Assembly (NCBI GenBank): GCA_910588775.1 | Contig: CAJURH010000008.1 | Coordinates: 1-64,000 of the forward strand | Length of the DNA: 64,000 nucleotides | Source: an uncultured Lachnospiraceae bacterium | GTDB taxonomy: Bacteria > Bacillota > Clostridia > Lachnospirales > Lachnospiraceae | Direction: 5' to 3' | The notes under the pieces: model-generated | The model's input: the letters and a program-made list of their open reading frames with translations, nothing else | Databases searched by the model: none | Told to the model about the DNA's origin: nothing | Shown: positions 34,354-44,300 of the stretch, one piece after another | Numbering within the stretch: position 1 is the first letter of the stretch | Layout: every line of letters starts with the position of its first letter | Translations under genes and position numbers: made by a program

Positions 34354-35889
34354 TCACAACATTGGCGCGAACAGCCGGAGAACGCTTTGCACCGCCCTCA
34401 CAACCATATTCCGGTTTTTGCAAAATTCCAGCGTAATCTGCTGGCATGCTTTCTGCGTTTCCAGATAATCCTCCCGCATATCGTGAATGACCTGACAGCG
34501 GTACAGCCATACGCCATTTTCAAAGTGAAGATACAGACTGCGGTAATCCATATTGATGCTGCCAATCACGGCCAATTCATCGTCACAGACAAAAGACTTG
34601 GCGTGGAGAAATCCCGGCTGATATTCGAAGATCTTAACCCCCGACTCAATGAGCTGCTCATAATAAGACTGGGTTAGCAAAAACACGATCTTCTTATCCG
34701 GAATGCCCGGTGTCATAATGCGCACGTCTACGCCGCTTTTGGCCGCCAGACACAAGGCCGTTATCATCTCATTGTCAATAATCAGATAGGGCGTACAGAT
34801 GTATACATACCGTTCCGCCCGGTTAATCACATTTAAATATACGTTTTCTCCCACAATCTCGTCGTCCAGAGGCGTGTCGCAGTAAGGATGCACAAAGCCA
34901 TCGGTCTCGAACGCCTCCGGACAGTGTTTGTGAGGCATATAATCCGAGAACTGCACTGGCATCTTGGTGATCACAGACCACATTTGCAGAAACATCACTG
35001 TAAGGTTCCAGACCGCTTCCCCTTTTAACATAATGCCCGTGTCCTTCCAGTGGCCAAACCTCTGACGCAGGTTGATGTATTCGTCCGCCAGATTGACGCC
35101 GCCTGTAAAGCCTGTATAGCCGTCCACCACGCAGATTTTCCGGTGATCCCGATTATTTAAGATTACGTTTAACATGGGCCGAAATGGATTGAACGCAGCG
35201 CACTTGATGCCTTTTTCCTGCAACTCTTTATAAAAACGGTGGGGCAGGGTGGTGATGCAACCGAAATCGTCGTAAATCAAACGCACATCTACCCCCTGGG
35301 CCGCCTTTTCCTCCAGAATATTTAAAATGGAATTCCACATCACGCCATCGTTGATGATAAAATATTCCATGAATATGAAGCTCTGGGCCTTTCCCAACTC
35401 CTGTAAGAGCATGGGAAACATATACGCCCCTTCTGAATAATATTCTGCAATGGCGCCTTCCTGGAGAGGAAACTTTGCACAGTCCCTGATATACCTGGAC
35501 TGGTTGGACACGCTCCTGTTTATCTCATCCAGCTTCCTGCGGGTGTCTGGATTCTCTTTCAACAGATCCTGGCCCTCTTCTAAAACCTCCTCATATTTCC
35601 GCTGCATGGCAGACGCCACCCTTGAAGTGCCAAACACAGCGTAAAGGCAAACGCCAAAAATAGGAGTCACCAGAATCAAAATTGTCCAGGCCAGCTTATA
35701 CGACGGATTGATCCGCTTATTCACCAGCCACAAGACAATCACCACCGCCACTGTGCTGAGCAAAATACGGTTCACCTGAGACATATTATTCAGAAACCAA
35801 ACCAGCGTCAGCCACCAGACCATCTGCAAAAGCAACGCCACACTGACATAAAACACGCGGTTAAAAAGAATTTTTAATATTTTCTTCAT
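34354..35889 (-). CDS. cls: Cardiolipin synthase, phospholipase D family
   Basis: A 511-residue membrane-bound enzyme that condenses two phosphatidylglycerols. Two N-terminal membrane helices (about residues 9-32 and 40-57) and a PLDc_N region precede two HKD motifs: HRKICVVDG near residue 216 and HAKSFVCDDELAVIGSIN near residue 395. Length and order match bacterial ClsA. I start at ATG 35889, the family N-terminus (MKKILKILFNR); no good ribosome site is visible and it lies just after the rpsU terminator, so expression may rely on read-through. Confidence 0.9.
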   Translation of the reverse strand: MKKILKILFNRVFYVSVALLLQMVWWLTLVWFLNNMSQVNRILLSTVAVVIVLWLVNKRINPSYKLAWTILILVTPIFGVCLYAVFGTSRVASAMQRKYEEVLEEGQDLLKENPDTRRKLDEINRSVSNQSRYIRDCAKFPLQEGAIAEYYSEGAYMFPMLLQELGKAQSFIFMEYFIINDGVMWNSILNILEEKAAQGVDVRLIYDDFGCITTLPHRFYKELQEKGIKCAAFNPFRPMLNVILNNRDHRKICVVDGYTGFTGGVNLADEYINLRQRFGHWKDTGIMLKGEAVWNLTVMFLQMWSVITKMPVQFSDYMPHKHCPEAFETDGFVHPYCDTPLDDEIVGENVYLNVINRAERYVYICTPYLIIDNEMITALCLAAKSGVDVRIMTPGIPDKKIVFLLTQSYYEQLIESGVKIFEYQPGFLHAKSFVCDDELAVIGSINMDYRSLYLHFENGVWLYRCQVIHDMREDYLETQKACQQITLEFCKNRNMVVRAVQSVLRLFAPML

Positions 35890-35908
35890 AGTAATATATG
35901 GACCAAGT

Positions 35909-35940
35909 AAAAAACCCCTGTCACAACGGCAGGGATTTTT
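35909..35940. terminator. Bidirectional terminator after rpsU
   Basis: CCCTG/CAGGG stem (35916-35920 with 35930-35934) flanked by A5 on one side and T5 on the other; on the minus strand it reads CAGGGGTTTTTT. Confidence 0.75.
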
Positions 35941-35947
35941 GCGCACA

Positions 35948-36124
35948 TTAATTATATTTACGTTTTCTGGCAGCTTCAGACTTTTTCTTACGGCGTACGC
36001 TCGGTTTTTCGTAATGTTCTCTTTTACGAATTTCCTGCTGAATGCCAGCCTTCGCACAGCTTCGCTTAAATCTGCGCAAGGCGCTGTCTAAAGTTTCGTT
36101 TTCTTTTACGATAACATTTGACAT
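35948..36124 (-). CDS. rpsU: 30S ribosomal protein S21
   Basis: A 58-residue, very basic small-subunit protein. The sequence MSNVIVKENETLDSALRRF and the C-terminal KPSVRRKKKSEAARKRKYN are diagnostic. Start ATG 36124 has AGGTG seven bases upstream; the frame open to 36196 lies in the leader. Driven by its own near-consensus promoter. Confidence 0.97.
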   Translation of the reverse strand: MSNVIVKENETLDSALRRFKRSCAKAGIQQEIRKREHYEKPSVRRKKKSEAARKRKYN

Positions 36125-36201
36125 AAACTCACACCTAACCTCCCTCCAGTTGTAGATTGTGCTTAAATACAACTGTATGGGTATTTTATTGCACAAAGAA
36201 T

Positions 36202-36229
36202 ATTATAGCAGATATTCTCCATCCGTCAA
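36202..36229 (-). promoter_or_regulatory. Near-consensus sigma70-type promoter of rpsU
   Basis: On the minus strand TTGACG, 16-nt spacer, TATAAT. Leader of about 70 nt before the rpsU ATG. Confidence 0.8.
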
Positions 36230-36275
36230 CTCATTTCCCATAATTTTATAAATTTTTTATAAAGTTGTATTCTCG

Positions 36276-37094
36276 CTACTGCTGTAACAGCGGAAGGATT
36301 CCCTCTGGCACCTGATTGGCCTGGGCAAGCATAGCCTGGGCGGACTCTCCGAATATATCGTTCTTCACCCGCCGCATTTCCTCTTTCGCCATATTCACAT
36401 CCCGAATGCGGCTTTCTGAAGCGGAGATATTAGAAGACATCTCGTTGAGATTGTTGGAGGTGCATTCCAATCGGTTGTAGTAAGCGCCCACTTTGCCCCT
36501 GGCTTGGCTCACATAGTCCACCGCCCACTCAATTTTGGACAAAGCCTCCCGCGCCTGTTCTGCCGTCTCCACAGAGATATCTTTGATCCCTAAGTTGGCC
36601 GCACTCAGATCCGGAAGTTCCACTTTCAACTGGCCACTGGCTTCCGAACTCTCCGATATCTGCAAAGTCAGAGATTCACCGCCTTTGAAAAGAGCGATTC
36701 CGTTAAACTTGGTGGTATCCTCAATGCGCTGCATCTCATCCCGAAGCTGGTCCACCTCTTCCTGAATGGAACCTCGATTTTCTTCGGAATATATGCCGTG
36801 GGCCGCCTGGACCGACAGCTCCACCATCCGGTTCAGCATACAGTGCGCCTCCTCCATAGCCCCTTCCATGGTACGCACCAGGGAAATCCCATCTTGCGCA
36901 TTATCGAACGCCTGGTCAAGCCCGGTCACCTGCGCCCGCATCTCCTCCGAGATGTTTAACCCTGCCGCGTCATCCGCCGCCCGGTTAATTCGGTAGCCGG
37001 AAGCCAGTTTTTCCAAGTTCTTCTTCTCCAAATTATTATTGGTCCTCAAAGACTTATGTGAATTTAAAGCCTTGATATTGTGTTGAATCTTCAT
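36276..37094 (-). CDS. Flagellin, compact single-copy type
   Basis: A 272-residue flagellin. The N-terminal D0/D1 region (MKIQHNIKALNSHKSL, GYRINRAADDAAGLNISEEMRAQ) and the C-terminal D1/D0 helices (ISASESRIRDVNMAKE, AMLAQANQVPEGILPLL) are canonical; the variable middle is only about 60-70 residues. The C-terminus keeps the LLQ-type end needed for polymerisation. No other flagellar gene is in the window, yet an exact sigma28-type -10 lies upstream. A Cys in mid-D1 (EAHCMLNRM) and another near residue 220 are unusual for flagellins. Confidence 0.93.
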   Translation of the reverse strand: MKIQHNIKALNSHKSLRTNNNLEKKNLEKLASGYRINRAADDAAGLNISEEMRAQVTGLDQAFDNAQDGISLVRTMEGAMEEAHCMLNRMVELSVQAAHGIYSEENRGSIQEEVDQLRDEMQRIEDTTKFNGIALFKGGESLTLQISESSEASGQLKVELPDLSAANLGIKDISVETAEQAREALSKIEWAVDYVSQARGKVGAYYNRLECTSNNLNEMSSNISASESRIRDVNMAKEEMRRVKNDIFGESAQAMLAQANQVPEGILPLLQQ

Positions 37095-37178
37095 GTGTCT
37101 TGTTCCCTCCATCCTCAAAAGCCATCTATCCTCAAAAATTGGCCGGATGCGCCAAATTTTATTATCTCAGTTAATTTA

Positions 37179-37205
37179 TTATCGGCATTTCCTGGCAACT
37201 TCATA
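37179..37205 (-). promoter_or_regulatory. Sigma28 (SigD/FliA)-type promoter of the flagellin gene
   Basis: On the minus strand GCCGATAA, the exact flagellar-sigma -10, lies at 37186-37179. The -35 at 15-nt spacing reads TATG, a weak match to TAAA. The ATG is about 85 nt downstream. Confidence 0.7.
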
Positions 37206-37240
37206 AGATGTAAAGAATATTTTTCTCCAAACAAAAGCTC

Positions 37241-37273
37241 AAAAAAGACGGCGTCCCATTGATAGAACGCCGC
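37241..37273 (-). terminator. Intrinsic terminator of alaS
   Basis: GGCGGCGTTC/GACGCCGTC-type stem (37247-37273) followed by TTTTTT on the minus strand, 11 bp after the alaS stop. Confidence 0.85.
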
Positions 37274-37283
37274 CATTTTCCAT

Positions 37284-39932
37284 CTATTTTCCGGCTGTCA
37301 ACTGTTCTTCCAGAACCGCTTTCGCCTGAGCCGCCGCTTCTTTCACCTTGGACGGATCTTTTCCTCCGGCCTGGGCCATGTTGGGCCGGCCTCCTCCACC
37401 GCCGCCTACGGTCTTGGCCAGCGCTTTCACCAGATTTCCCGCGTGGGCTCCGGCTTTTACAGCCTCTGGAGTGGCCATCACCAGAAGGTTCACCTTGCCA
37501 TCCTGCACGGAGAGCAGGGCCACCACGCCTTCACCTAGTTTGCCCTTAATCTGATCGCCCAGATCCATCAAACCGTTTCGGTCCACGTTTTCCACGCAGG
37601 CTGACAAAAGCTTCACGCCTGCCACTTCCGTCACCTGGTCCATCACGTCTCCCAGAGAATTCTGGGCCAACTGGCTTTTCAGAGATTCGTTTTCGCTCTG
37701 CAGGGATTTCAAGCTGTCCATCAGGTGAACCAGTCTGTCCTGCAAATCCGCAGGTGAGGATTTCACCGTCTTCGCCGCCTGACAAAGCTGTTCTTCCAGA
37801 TTCTGGTAATAGGCCAGCACATGGCTGCCTGTGAGGGCTTCAATCCGGCGCACGCCAGCGGAAATGCCCGCCTCGGATATGATCTTAAAGAGCATAATCT
37901 CTCCTGTGTTTTTCACATGGGTGCCGCCGCACAATTCCTTGGAAAATTCCCCCATGGACACAACCCGGACTTCCTGGCCATATTTCTCATCAAACAGGGC
38001 CATGGCGCCGGATTTCTTAGCCGCCTCAATGTCCATAATGTTGGTTTCCACCATAAGAGCCGCCTGAATCTGCTCATTGACCAGCTCTTCCACCTTGGCC
38101 AGTTCTTGCTGGGTCATAGCCTGGAAATGGGCAAAGTCGAAGCGAAGCCTGCCGGGAGCCACCAGGGAACCTTTCTGTTCCACATGGGAACCCAAAACCA
38201 TTTTCAGAGCCTTGTGGAGCAAATGGGTGGCGCTGTGGTTGCGGGCCGTATCCTGCCGTTCTCCCGCGTTCACTTCCAGACTGGCGGACTCTCCCTGGCG
38301 AATCAGACCAGAGGTCACCTGACCCACATGGCCGTATTTACCGCCTCTTAACTTGATGGTTGCCGTCACCTTAAATTCCCCGTCTTTGGTCCGGATGATT
38401 CCTCCGTCCCCTTCCTGACCGCCCATGGTGGCGTAGAAAGGCGTCCGCTCCACGAAAACCGTGCCGGACTGACCTTCAGACAGCCCTTCGGCAATCTCGT
38501 CTGTGGTGGTGAGCACTGTAATGGGAGACTCGTAGGTCAGGTTGTCATAGCCCACAAATTCTGTGGTCACCGACGGATCGATGTCGTCGTAAACCGTGGC
38601 GTCCGCTCCCATGTAATTGGTGGTCTCATGGGCCTGCTGAGCCATTTTGCGCTGCTCATCCATGGCGCGCTGGAAACCCTCCTCGTCAATCTGGCAGCCT
38701 TTTTCCTCCAGGATTTCCTTCGTCAAATCCAGGGGGAATCCGTAGGTGTCGTAGAGCCGGAAAGCGTCCGCTCCGGCCAGAACCTTTGTTCCGGCTTGTT
38801 TCATCTTCTCTTCCAAATCGGCCAGAATCCGCAGACCCTGGTCGATGGTCTTGTTGAATTGATTTTCCTCCTGGGTCAGCACATGGAAGATAAACTCTTT
38901 CTTCTCTTCCAGCTCTGGGTACCCGTCTTTGGAGCCTTCAATCACCGTGGCGCTAAGCTTCGCCAAAAACGTGCCTTCCACGCCCAGAAGCCTGCCATGA
39001 CGGGCCGCCCGGCGAATAAGACGGCGCAGCACATAGCCCCGGCCTTCGTTGGCGGGCATTACGCCGTCGGAAATCAAGAAAGTGGCGGAACGAATGTGAT
39101 CCGTAATCAGACGAATGGAGACATCGTCCTCTTCTTTTACCTTATAGGGATGGCCGGTAATCTCCGAAACCTTTTCCCGCAGGGCCCGCACCGTGTCCAC
39201 ATCGAAGATAGAATCCACGCCCTGAACCGCCACTGCCAGCCGCTCCAGGCCCATGCCGGTGTCGATATTCTTGTGCTCCAGTTCTGTATAGTTGCCTTCT
39301 CCATCATTGTCAAACTGGGTAAACACATTGTTCCACACTTCCATATAGCGGTCGCATTCACAGCCCACCGTGCAATCTGGCTTGCCGCATCCATATTCCT
39401 CGCCCCGGTCATAGTAAACTTCCGAACAGGGGCCGCAGGGTCCCGCGCCGTGCTCCCAGAAGTTGTCCTCTTTGCCGAAGCGGAAGATTCGCTCTGGGGA
39501 GACGCCGATTTCTTTTTCCCAGATGGCAAACGCCTCGTCGTCGTCCTGGTACACCGATGGGTAGAGCCTGTCCGCCTCTAAGCCCACCACTTCCGTGAGA
39601 AATTCCCACGTCCAGCCGATGGCCTCCCTCTTAAAATAATCTCCAAAAGAAAAGTTCCCCAGCATCTCGAAAAAGGTGCCGTGCCGCGCGGTTTTTCCCA
39701 CGTTCTCAATGTCCCCGGTGCGGATGCATTTCTGACAAGTGGTCACCCGGGTTCTGGGTGGAATCTCCACCCCGGTAAAATAAGGTTTCAATGGAGCCAT
39801 GCCGGAATTAATCAGCAACAAGCTCTTGTCGTTTTGAGGTACCAATGAGAAACTTTTCATGGCCAGATGCCCTTTGCTCTCAAAAAAGTCCAGGAACATC
39901 TGACGCAGCTCATTCACGCCGTATTTTTTCAA
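37284..39932 (-). CDS. alaS: Alanyl-tRNA synthetase
   Basis: An 882-residue class II synthetase. The catalytic core has LRQMFLDFFESKGHLAMKSFSLVPQNDKSLL and NSGMAPLKPYFTG; the editing domain holds the zinc HxxxH (NHSATHLLHKAL) and ELCGGTHVKNTG; the C-terminal DHHA1 part ends in GGGGGGRPNMAQAGG. The start is probably TTG 39932, with AGGAGG at 7 nt and the conserved MKKYGVNEL N-terminus; the ATG at 39959 would add a shadow peptide through the ribosome site. Downstream of tyrS by 90 bp with a hairpin between. Confidence 0.96.
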   Translation of the reverse strand: MKKYGVNELRQMFLDFFESKGHLAMKSFSLVPQNDKSLLLINSGMAPLKPYFTGVEIPPRTRVTTCQKCIRTGDIENVGKTARHGTFFEMLGNFSFGDYFKREAIGWTWEFLTEVVGLEADRLYPSVYQDDDEAFAIWEKEIGVSPERIFRFGKEDNFWEHGAGPCGPCSEVYYDRGEEYGCGKPDCTVGCECDRYMEVWNNVFTQFDNDGEGNYTELEHKNIDTGMGLERLAVAVQGVDSIFDVDTVRALREKVSEITGHPYKVKEEDDVSIRLITDHIRSATFLISDGVMPANEGRGYVLRRLIRRAARHGRLLGVEGTFLAKLSATVIEGSKDGYPELEEKKEFIFHVLTQEENQFNKTIDQGLRILADLEEKMKQAGTKVLAGADAFRLYDTYGFPLDLTKEILEEKGCQIDEEGFQRAMDEQRKMAQQAHETTNYMGADATVYDDIDPSVTTEFVGYDNLTYESPITVLTTTDEIAEGLSEGQSGTVFVERTPFYATMGGQEGDGGIIRTKDGEFKVTATIKLRGGKYGHVGQVTSGLIRQGESASLEVNAGERQDTARNHSATHLLHKALKMVLGSHVEQKGSLVAPGRLRFDFAHFQAMTQQELAKVEELVNEQIQAALMVETNIMDIEAAKKSGAMALFDEKYGQEVRVVSMGEFSKELCGGTHVKNTGEIMLFKIISEAGISAGVRRIEALTGSHVLAYYQNLEEQLCQAAKTVKSSPADLQDRLVHLMDSLKSLQSENESLKSQLAQNSLGDVMDQVTEVAGVKLLSACVENVDRNGLMDLGDQIKGKLGEGVVALLSVQDGKVNLLVMATPEAVKAGAHAGNLVKALAKTVGGGGGGRPNMAQAGGKDPSKVKEAAAQAKAVLEEQLTAGK

Positions 39933-39959
39933 CTGTCCGCCTCCTATTTTTTGGTGCAC

Positions 39960-39994
39960 GCTCGGATTCTTCCCCGCATCCGAAGATTCCGAGC
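39960..39994 (-). other. Intercistronic hairpin between tyrS and alaS
   Basis: 12 of 13 paired bases (39960-39972 with 39982-39994) and a nine-base loop, ending 14 nt before the alaS ribosome site. There is no T-run, so it is not a terminator; possible role in mRNA processing, stability or initiation control. Confidence 0.7.
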
Positions 39995-40022
39995 ATATAT
40001 TGGATACACGCTGTACTTTATA

Positions 40023-41246
40023 TTATTTCACAAGAATCTTTCTGAATTTCTTCTTTCCCCGTTTCAGCACCAGACCGTCATCCGGAATGGCTGTGCGCTC
40101 CACCTGATGATGGATATCCGTAATCTTCTGGCCATCAATGGACACGCCGCCCTGCTCAATGGCTCTTCTGGCCTCAGAGCGGGAGGGAACCAGATCGGCT
40201 TTGCACAGCATGGTGATTACATCCACCTTGTCTTCTTTGAAATCTTCCGCCGTCAATTCTGTGGTGGGCATGTCCTGGGCGTTTCCGCTGCCAAATAAGC
40301 TGCGGGCGCCCTCCTGGGCTTTTTTGGCCTCTTCTTCTCCATGCACCAGGCTGGTCAGTTCATAGGCCAGGATTTCTTTGGCCTGGTTCAACTGGCTGCC
40401 CTCCCAGCTCTCCATCTCCCGAATCTGCTCCAGGGGCAGGAATGTAAGCATGCGGATGCATTTTAACACATCTGCATCGCCCACGTTTCTCCAATACTGA
40501 TAGAAATCAAAGGGCGAAGTCTTATTGGGGTCCAGCCACACCGCGCCAGACTGGGTCTTGCCCATCTTCTTGCCCTCGCTGTTGAGCAGCAGGGTGATGG
40601 TCATGGCATAGGCGTTTTCTCCCAGTTTGCGGCGGATTAGCTCCGTGCCGCCCAACATGTTGCTCCACTGGTCGTCGCCGCCAAACTGCATGTTGCAGCC
40701 GTATTTCTGGTACAATGCATAGAAGTCATAGCTCTGCATAATCATATAGTTAAATTCCAGGAAACTTAAGCCCTTTTCCATGCGCTGCTTGTAGCATTCC
40801 GCCCGCAGCATCCAGTTTACGCTGAAATGGGGCCCAATTTCCCTAAGCACGTCCACGTAGTTTAAGTTCATCAGCCAGTCCGCGTTGTTGACCATCAGCG
40901 CTTTGCCGTCTGAGAAATCAATGAAACGGCTCATCTGCTTCTTGAAGCATTCACAGTTGTGGGCGATGGTTTCCGGGGTCATCATCTGGCGCATGTCGGT
41001 CCGGCCGGAAGGGTCCCCCACCATGCCCGTGCCGCCGCCTAAAAGGGCAATGGGTTTGTTCCCGGCCATCTGCAGCCGCTTCATCAGGCACAAGGCCATA
41101 AAATGTCCCACATGCAGACTGTCTGCAGTGGGGTCAAATCCTATATAAAATACTGCTTTTCCATGATTGATCAGCTCTTTGATTTCCTCTTCGTCGGTCA
41201 CCTGCGCGATCAGTCCCCTGGCTTGCAGTTCTTCGTACACAGTCAT
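40023..41246 (-). CDS. tyrS: Tyrosyl-tRNA synthetase
   Basis: A 407-residue class I synthetase of the TyrS type. HVGH (45-48) is the HIGH motif in FDPTADSLHVGHF; KMGKT in SEGKKMGKTQSGAV is the KMSKS equivalent; the C-terminal S4 RNA-binding domain includes PSRSEARRAIEQGGVSIDG. Start ATG 41246 has AAGGAGG eight bases upstream; the upstream frame to 41315 is leader. No T-box motif is visible in the 116-bp leader. Confidence 0.96.
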   Translation of the reverse strand: MTVYEELQARGLIAQVTDEEEIKELINHGKAVFYIGFDPTADSLHVGHFMALCLMKRLQMAGNKPIALLGGGTGMVGDPSGRTDMRQMMTPETIAHNCECFKKQMSRFIDFSDGKALMVNNADWLMNLNYVDVLREIGPHFSVNWMLRAECYKQRMEKGLSFLEFNYMIMQSYDFYALYQKYGCNMQFGGDDQWSNMLGGTELIRRKLGENAYAMTITLLLNSEGKKMGKTQSGAVWLDPNKTSPFDFYQYWRNVGDADVLKCIRMLTFLPLEQIREMESWEGSQLNQAKEILAYELTSLVHGEEEAKKAQEGARSLFGSGNAQDMPTTELTAEDFKEDKVDVITMLCKADLVPSRSEARRAIEQGGVSIDGQKITDIHHQVERTAIPDDGLVLKRGKKKFRKILVK

Positions 41247-41362
41247 GGTATTTTCCTCCTTGTATCTCCCATATAACATACGAACTCCCATTATATACCA
41301 TCCGGTATTTTTCAAGTATACAAACCGCTTATTTCTTTGTCAAGCCTTTGACCTTGGAAAAT

Positions 41363-44300
41363 TCAGCTAATCTGCCATTTTGTATAGCTGCCGTTCTCGT
41401 CTTTGCCCACGAGAAGCTGGTCTTCGATTTCCTGTTTCAACTCGGTCACATGGGAGATAATGCCAATTAGCCTGGAGCCCCCGGCCATTTGCCGAAGCGC
41501 TTTCACCGCCTGTCCTCGGGAGTGTTCATCCAGAGATCCGAAACCTTCATCGATAAATAGTATGTCCAGATTCACCGCCGCCGAACTTTCCTGAATCTGG
41601 TCCGCCATTCCCAAGGCCAGCGACAGAGCCGCCATAAAGGATTCACCGCCGGAGAGCGTCCGGACTTCCCGTTCTTTTCCGGTCAGCGCCTCGTAAACCA
41701 TCAGATCCAGGCCCCGGTTCTTGCCCTCGCCCGCTTTGTCTATGTCACACATCCGAAGCTCAAACTGCCCCGCCGACATGTCCTGGAAACGGTTGTTGGC
41801 AGCGCACAGAATCTGTTCCAGGTAATACCGCTGCACATACGTCTCAATGTCCATACGCGAACCGGACACTTTGCCGGCAAAACGATTATACAGGCTCTCC
41901 AGCTTCGTGCATTCCTGGACGATTTGGCTGCGCTTTTCCATTTCCGGCTTCAACGCACGGTAAACGCTGGCATTTGCGTTGTAATCTTTTTCATACTGAT
42001 TATATTTTCTCTCGGCGTCTTCAAGTTTGCGCTCCGCTTCATCCGCCTGGGCCTTTAATTGCTCTATATGTGGCCGCTTGCGCCCTTTGACCCTTTGTTT
42101 GGCCAGTTCATATTCGCTCTCTGCCTTTGTCTTTTTCTCTTTATATTCGTCGATTTTCTCCTGAAGCTGCGCTATCTCGGTCTTCCTATATTTTTTTGTA
42201 ATGTCTTTCCACTCGTATGCGGCAAAACCTCTTTCGGCCATTGTTTGTTCGTAATCTGCCTTTCGCTGGTCGCACTCTTCTCTCTGCGCGGGAAGCTTTT
42301 TGCCATAATCTTCCATCAATGCCTCCGCGTTTTCTTGGGCCGTCTTGGCTTTCTTCGCCGCTTCGCGGGCAGCTTTATATACGCGCTCCTTTTCGTCCTT
42401 TTTCGTTTCGGCGGCTTTTAGAGCTTGTTTTGCTTCTTCCTCTGTGGGATAATCTCTGGAAACTCTTAAAGTTTCCAACTCTGTGCGGCTTTTGACCAGC
42501 GCGTTTTCCGCTTCTTTGGCAATCTCCGCGGCTTCGTCCGCTTCTGTCCTCAGACGCGCTTTCCTGTCGTCAATTCCCTTTAGAGATTCCTGGATATTTT
42601 GCAGCGTCTTAGCGTTTTGCTTCAATACGCTGCCCGCTTCCTGAAGGGATGTTTTCCATGCAGACAGCAAGACAGTGGCCCGTTCCCATGTGAAGCTCTC
42701 CGCCGTGAAATCTTCTGGCGCATCTGGAACACTCTCCCTTATGCGCGCACAGAGTTTCTGTATGGACTCTCCGAACCTGACCTCCCGCTCTTCTAGCCGC
42801 TGGCGCTCTGCCCCCGCCGCCTGGGCTTTTTGTTTTTGCTCTTCCAGAAGCTTGTCCAGCTCTCCCCGAAGCGCGTCAATGGTTTCACGGGTCAGCTCCT
42901 GATGCTCCTGGGATAACGGACACGGATGGGGATGGGCGGTGGAGCCGCATACGGGACATGCCTTGCCTGGCCTTAACTTTTCTTTTGCAAGATAGCCTGC
43001 CTGCGCGTCCAGAAAGGCGTTATTCTTTTCTGTATATTCCTTCTGCTTCTTTTGGACTTTATCCCGGATGATTTCGTAGTCCCGCTGCGCGTCCTCAGAG
43101 CTCTCCCGCTGTTCGTCCACAGCCGTCTGCTGAGACTTAACCGATTGCGCGTCCGTCTCGATGCGGTCAGCCTCCTGGCTGTTCATCTCCCATTGTAAGA
43201 GCAGACCATCCGCATTTCCCAGTTCCCGGGCTTGCGTCCGCCATTTTCTTTCCCGCGCTTCCAGACTTTCCCATTGCGCCCGCGCCGCTTTTGCCGCTTC
43301 TTTCGCTTTCTCATGGGCCGCTTTCCTGGCGGAAACGTCTTCTTCGGCCGCGCGCATTTTCCTCAATATGTCCAGCGATTTTTCTACCCGTTCCGATACT
43401 TTCGCATAGACCGCATTCTCCAAATCTCGTTCCTCTTCGGCTTCTCTCTCTGCCCGCGCGGCGGCCTCGCAGACCTTTTTAAGCTTCGGCTGCATATCTT
43501 TTTGCTCTTTGAGGGCCTTTTCTGTGTCTGTAACGGTTTTCTGCCCGTCGGCAAATCTCTGGAAAATCGCCTGGATTTCGTATGCGGCCTCGATCTCTCT
43601 GATTCGCCTTTTCGCTCCTTCCATCTCCTCCTGGACTTCTTCGCACTCTTTTAGAGTTTCCTGGGCCCGATCCGACTGTTCATAAGCCTGAAGCAAATCC
43701 TGCGCGCTTTTGAACGCGTCCCGGCTTTCATCGCGAATGTCTCTGGCCTTTTTATAATCCTTTTGCGCGCCCTTCTTTTCTTCTCTCAACTGACCGCAGA
43801 AAGTTTCCAGTTCTTCCAGCAAGCTTTCCATGTCCATTACGGAGAGTCTTTCCGCTGAAAGGATTCCCTTTTTCAGTTGCAGCAGAATCTCCGCCTGTGG
43901 GTAAGTCTCCGGAACTGTAATGTGTCCTATTTCCGTCTGGCACGCCGTGCGTATTTTTCCGATTTCCGCCAATTTCTCCTTTTTACGTCTGTCCAGATCG
44001 TCCAGTATCTTCTGAAAAAGCCCGGTGTTGAACAGTTTTCGAAAAATGACTTTTTTGTCATTTGACTTGGCCCGAAGCAGCTCCATGAACTCTCCCTGGG
44101 CAATCATGGCCACCTGGGCAAACTGACTTTTGGTAAGGCCGATGATTTCTTCCAGCTTTTTATTGGCTTCTTTCTGGGGATATTCGCTGTGATCGGGCAT
44201 GATGAGGCTGACCTTTTCGCTGTCCTCTTTGAATTCACTGGCGTCGGCGCCTCTTCTTTTCTTGGGACGCATGTGCCGGGGTATGCGTTTGACTGTATAG

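Noticed and set aside
41247..41362. T-box riboswitch upstream of tyrS
   Set aside because: The 116-bp leader is too short and lacks the conserved T-box sequence or antiterminator; likewise not seen before alaS.
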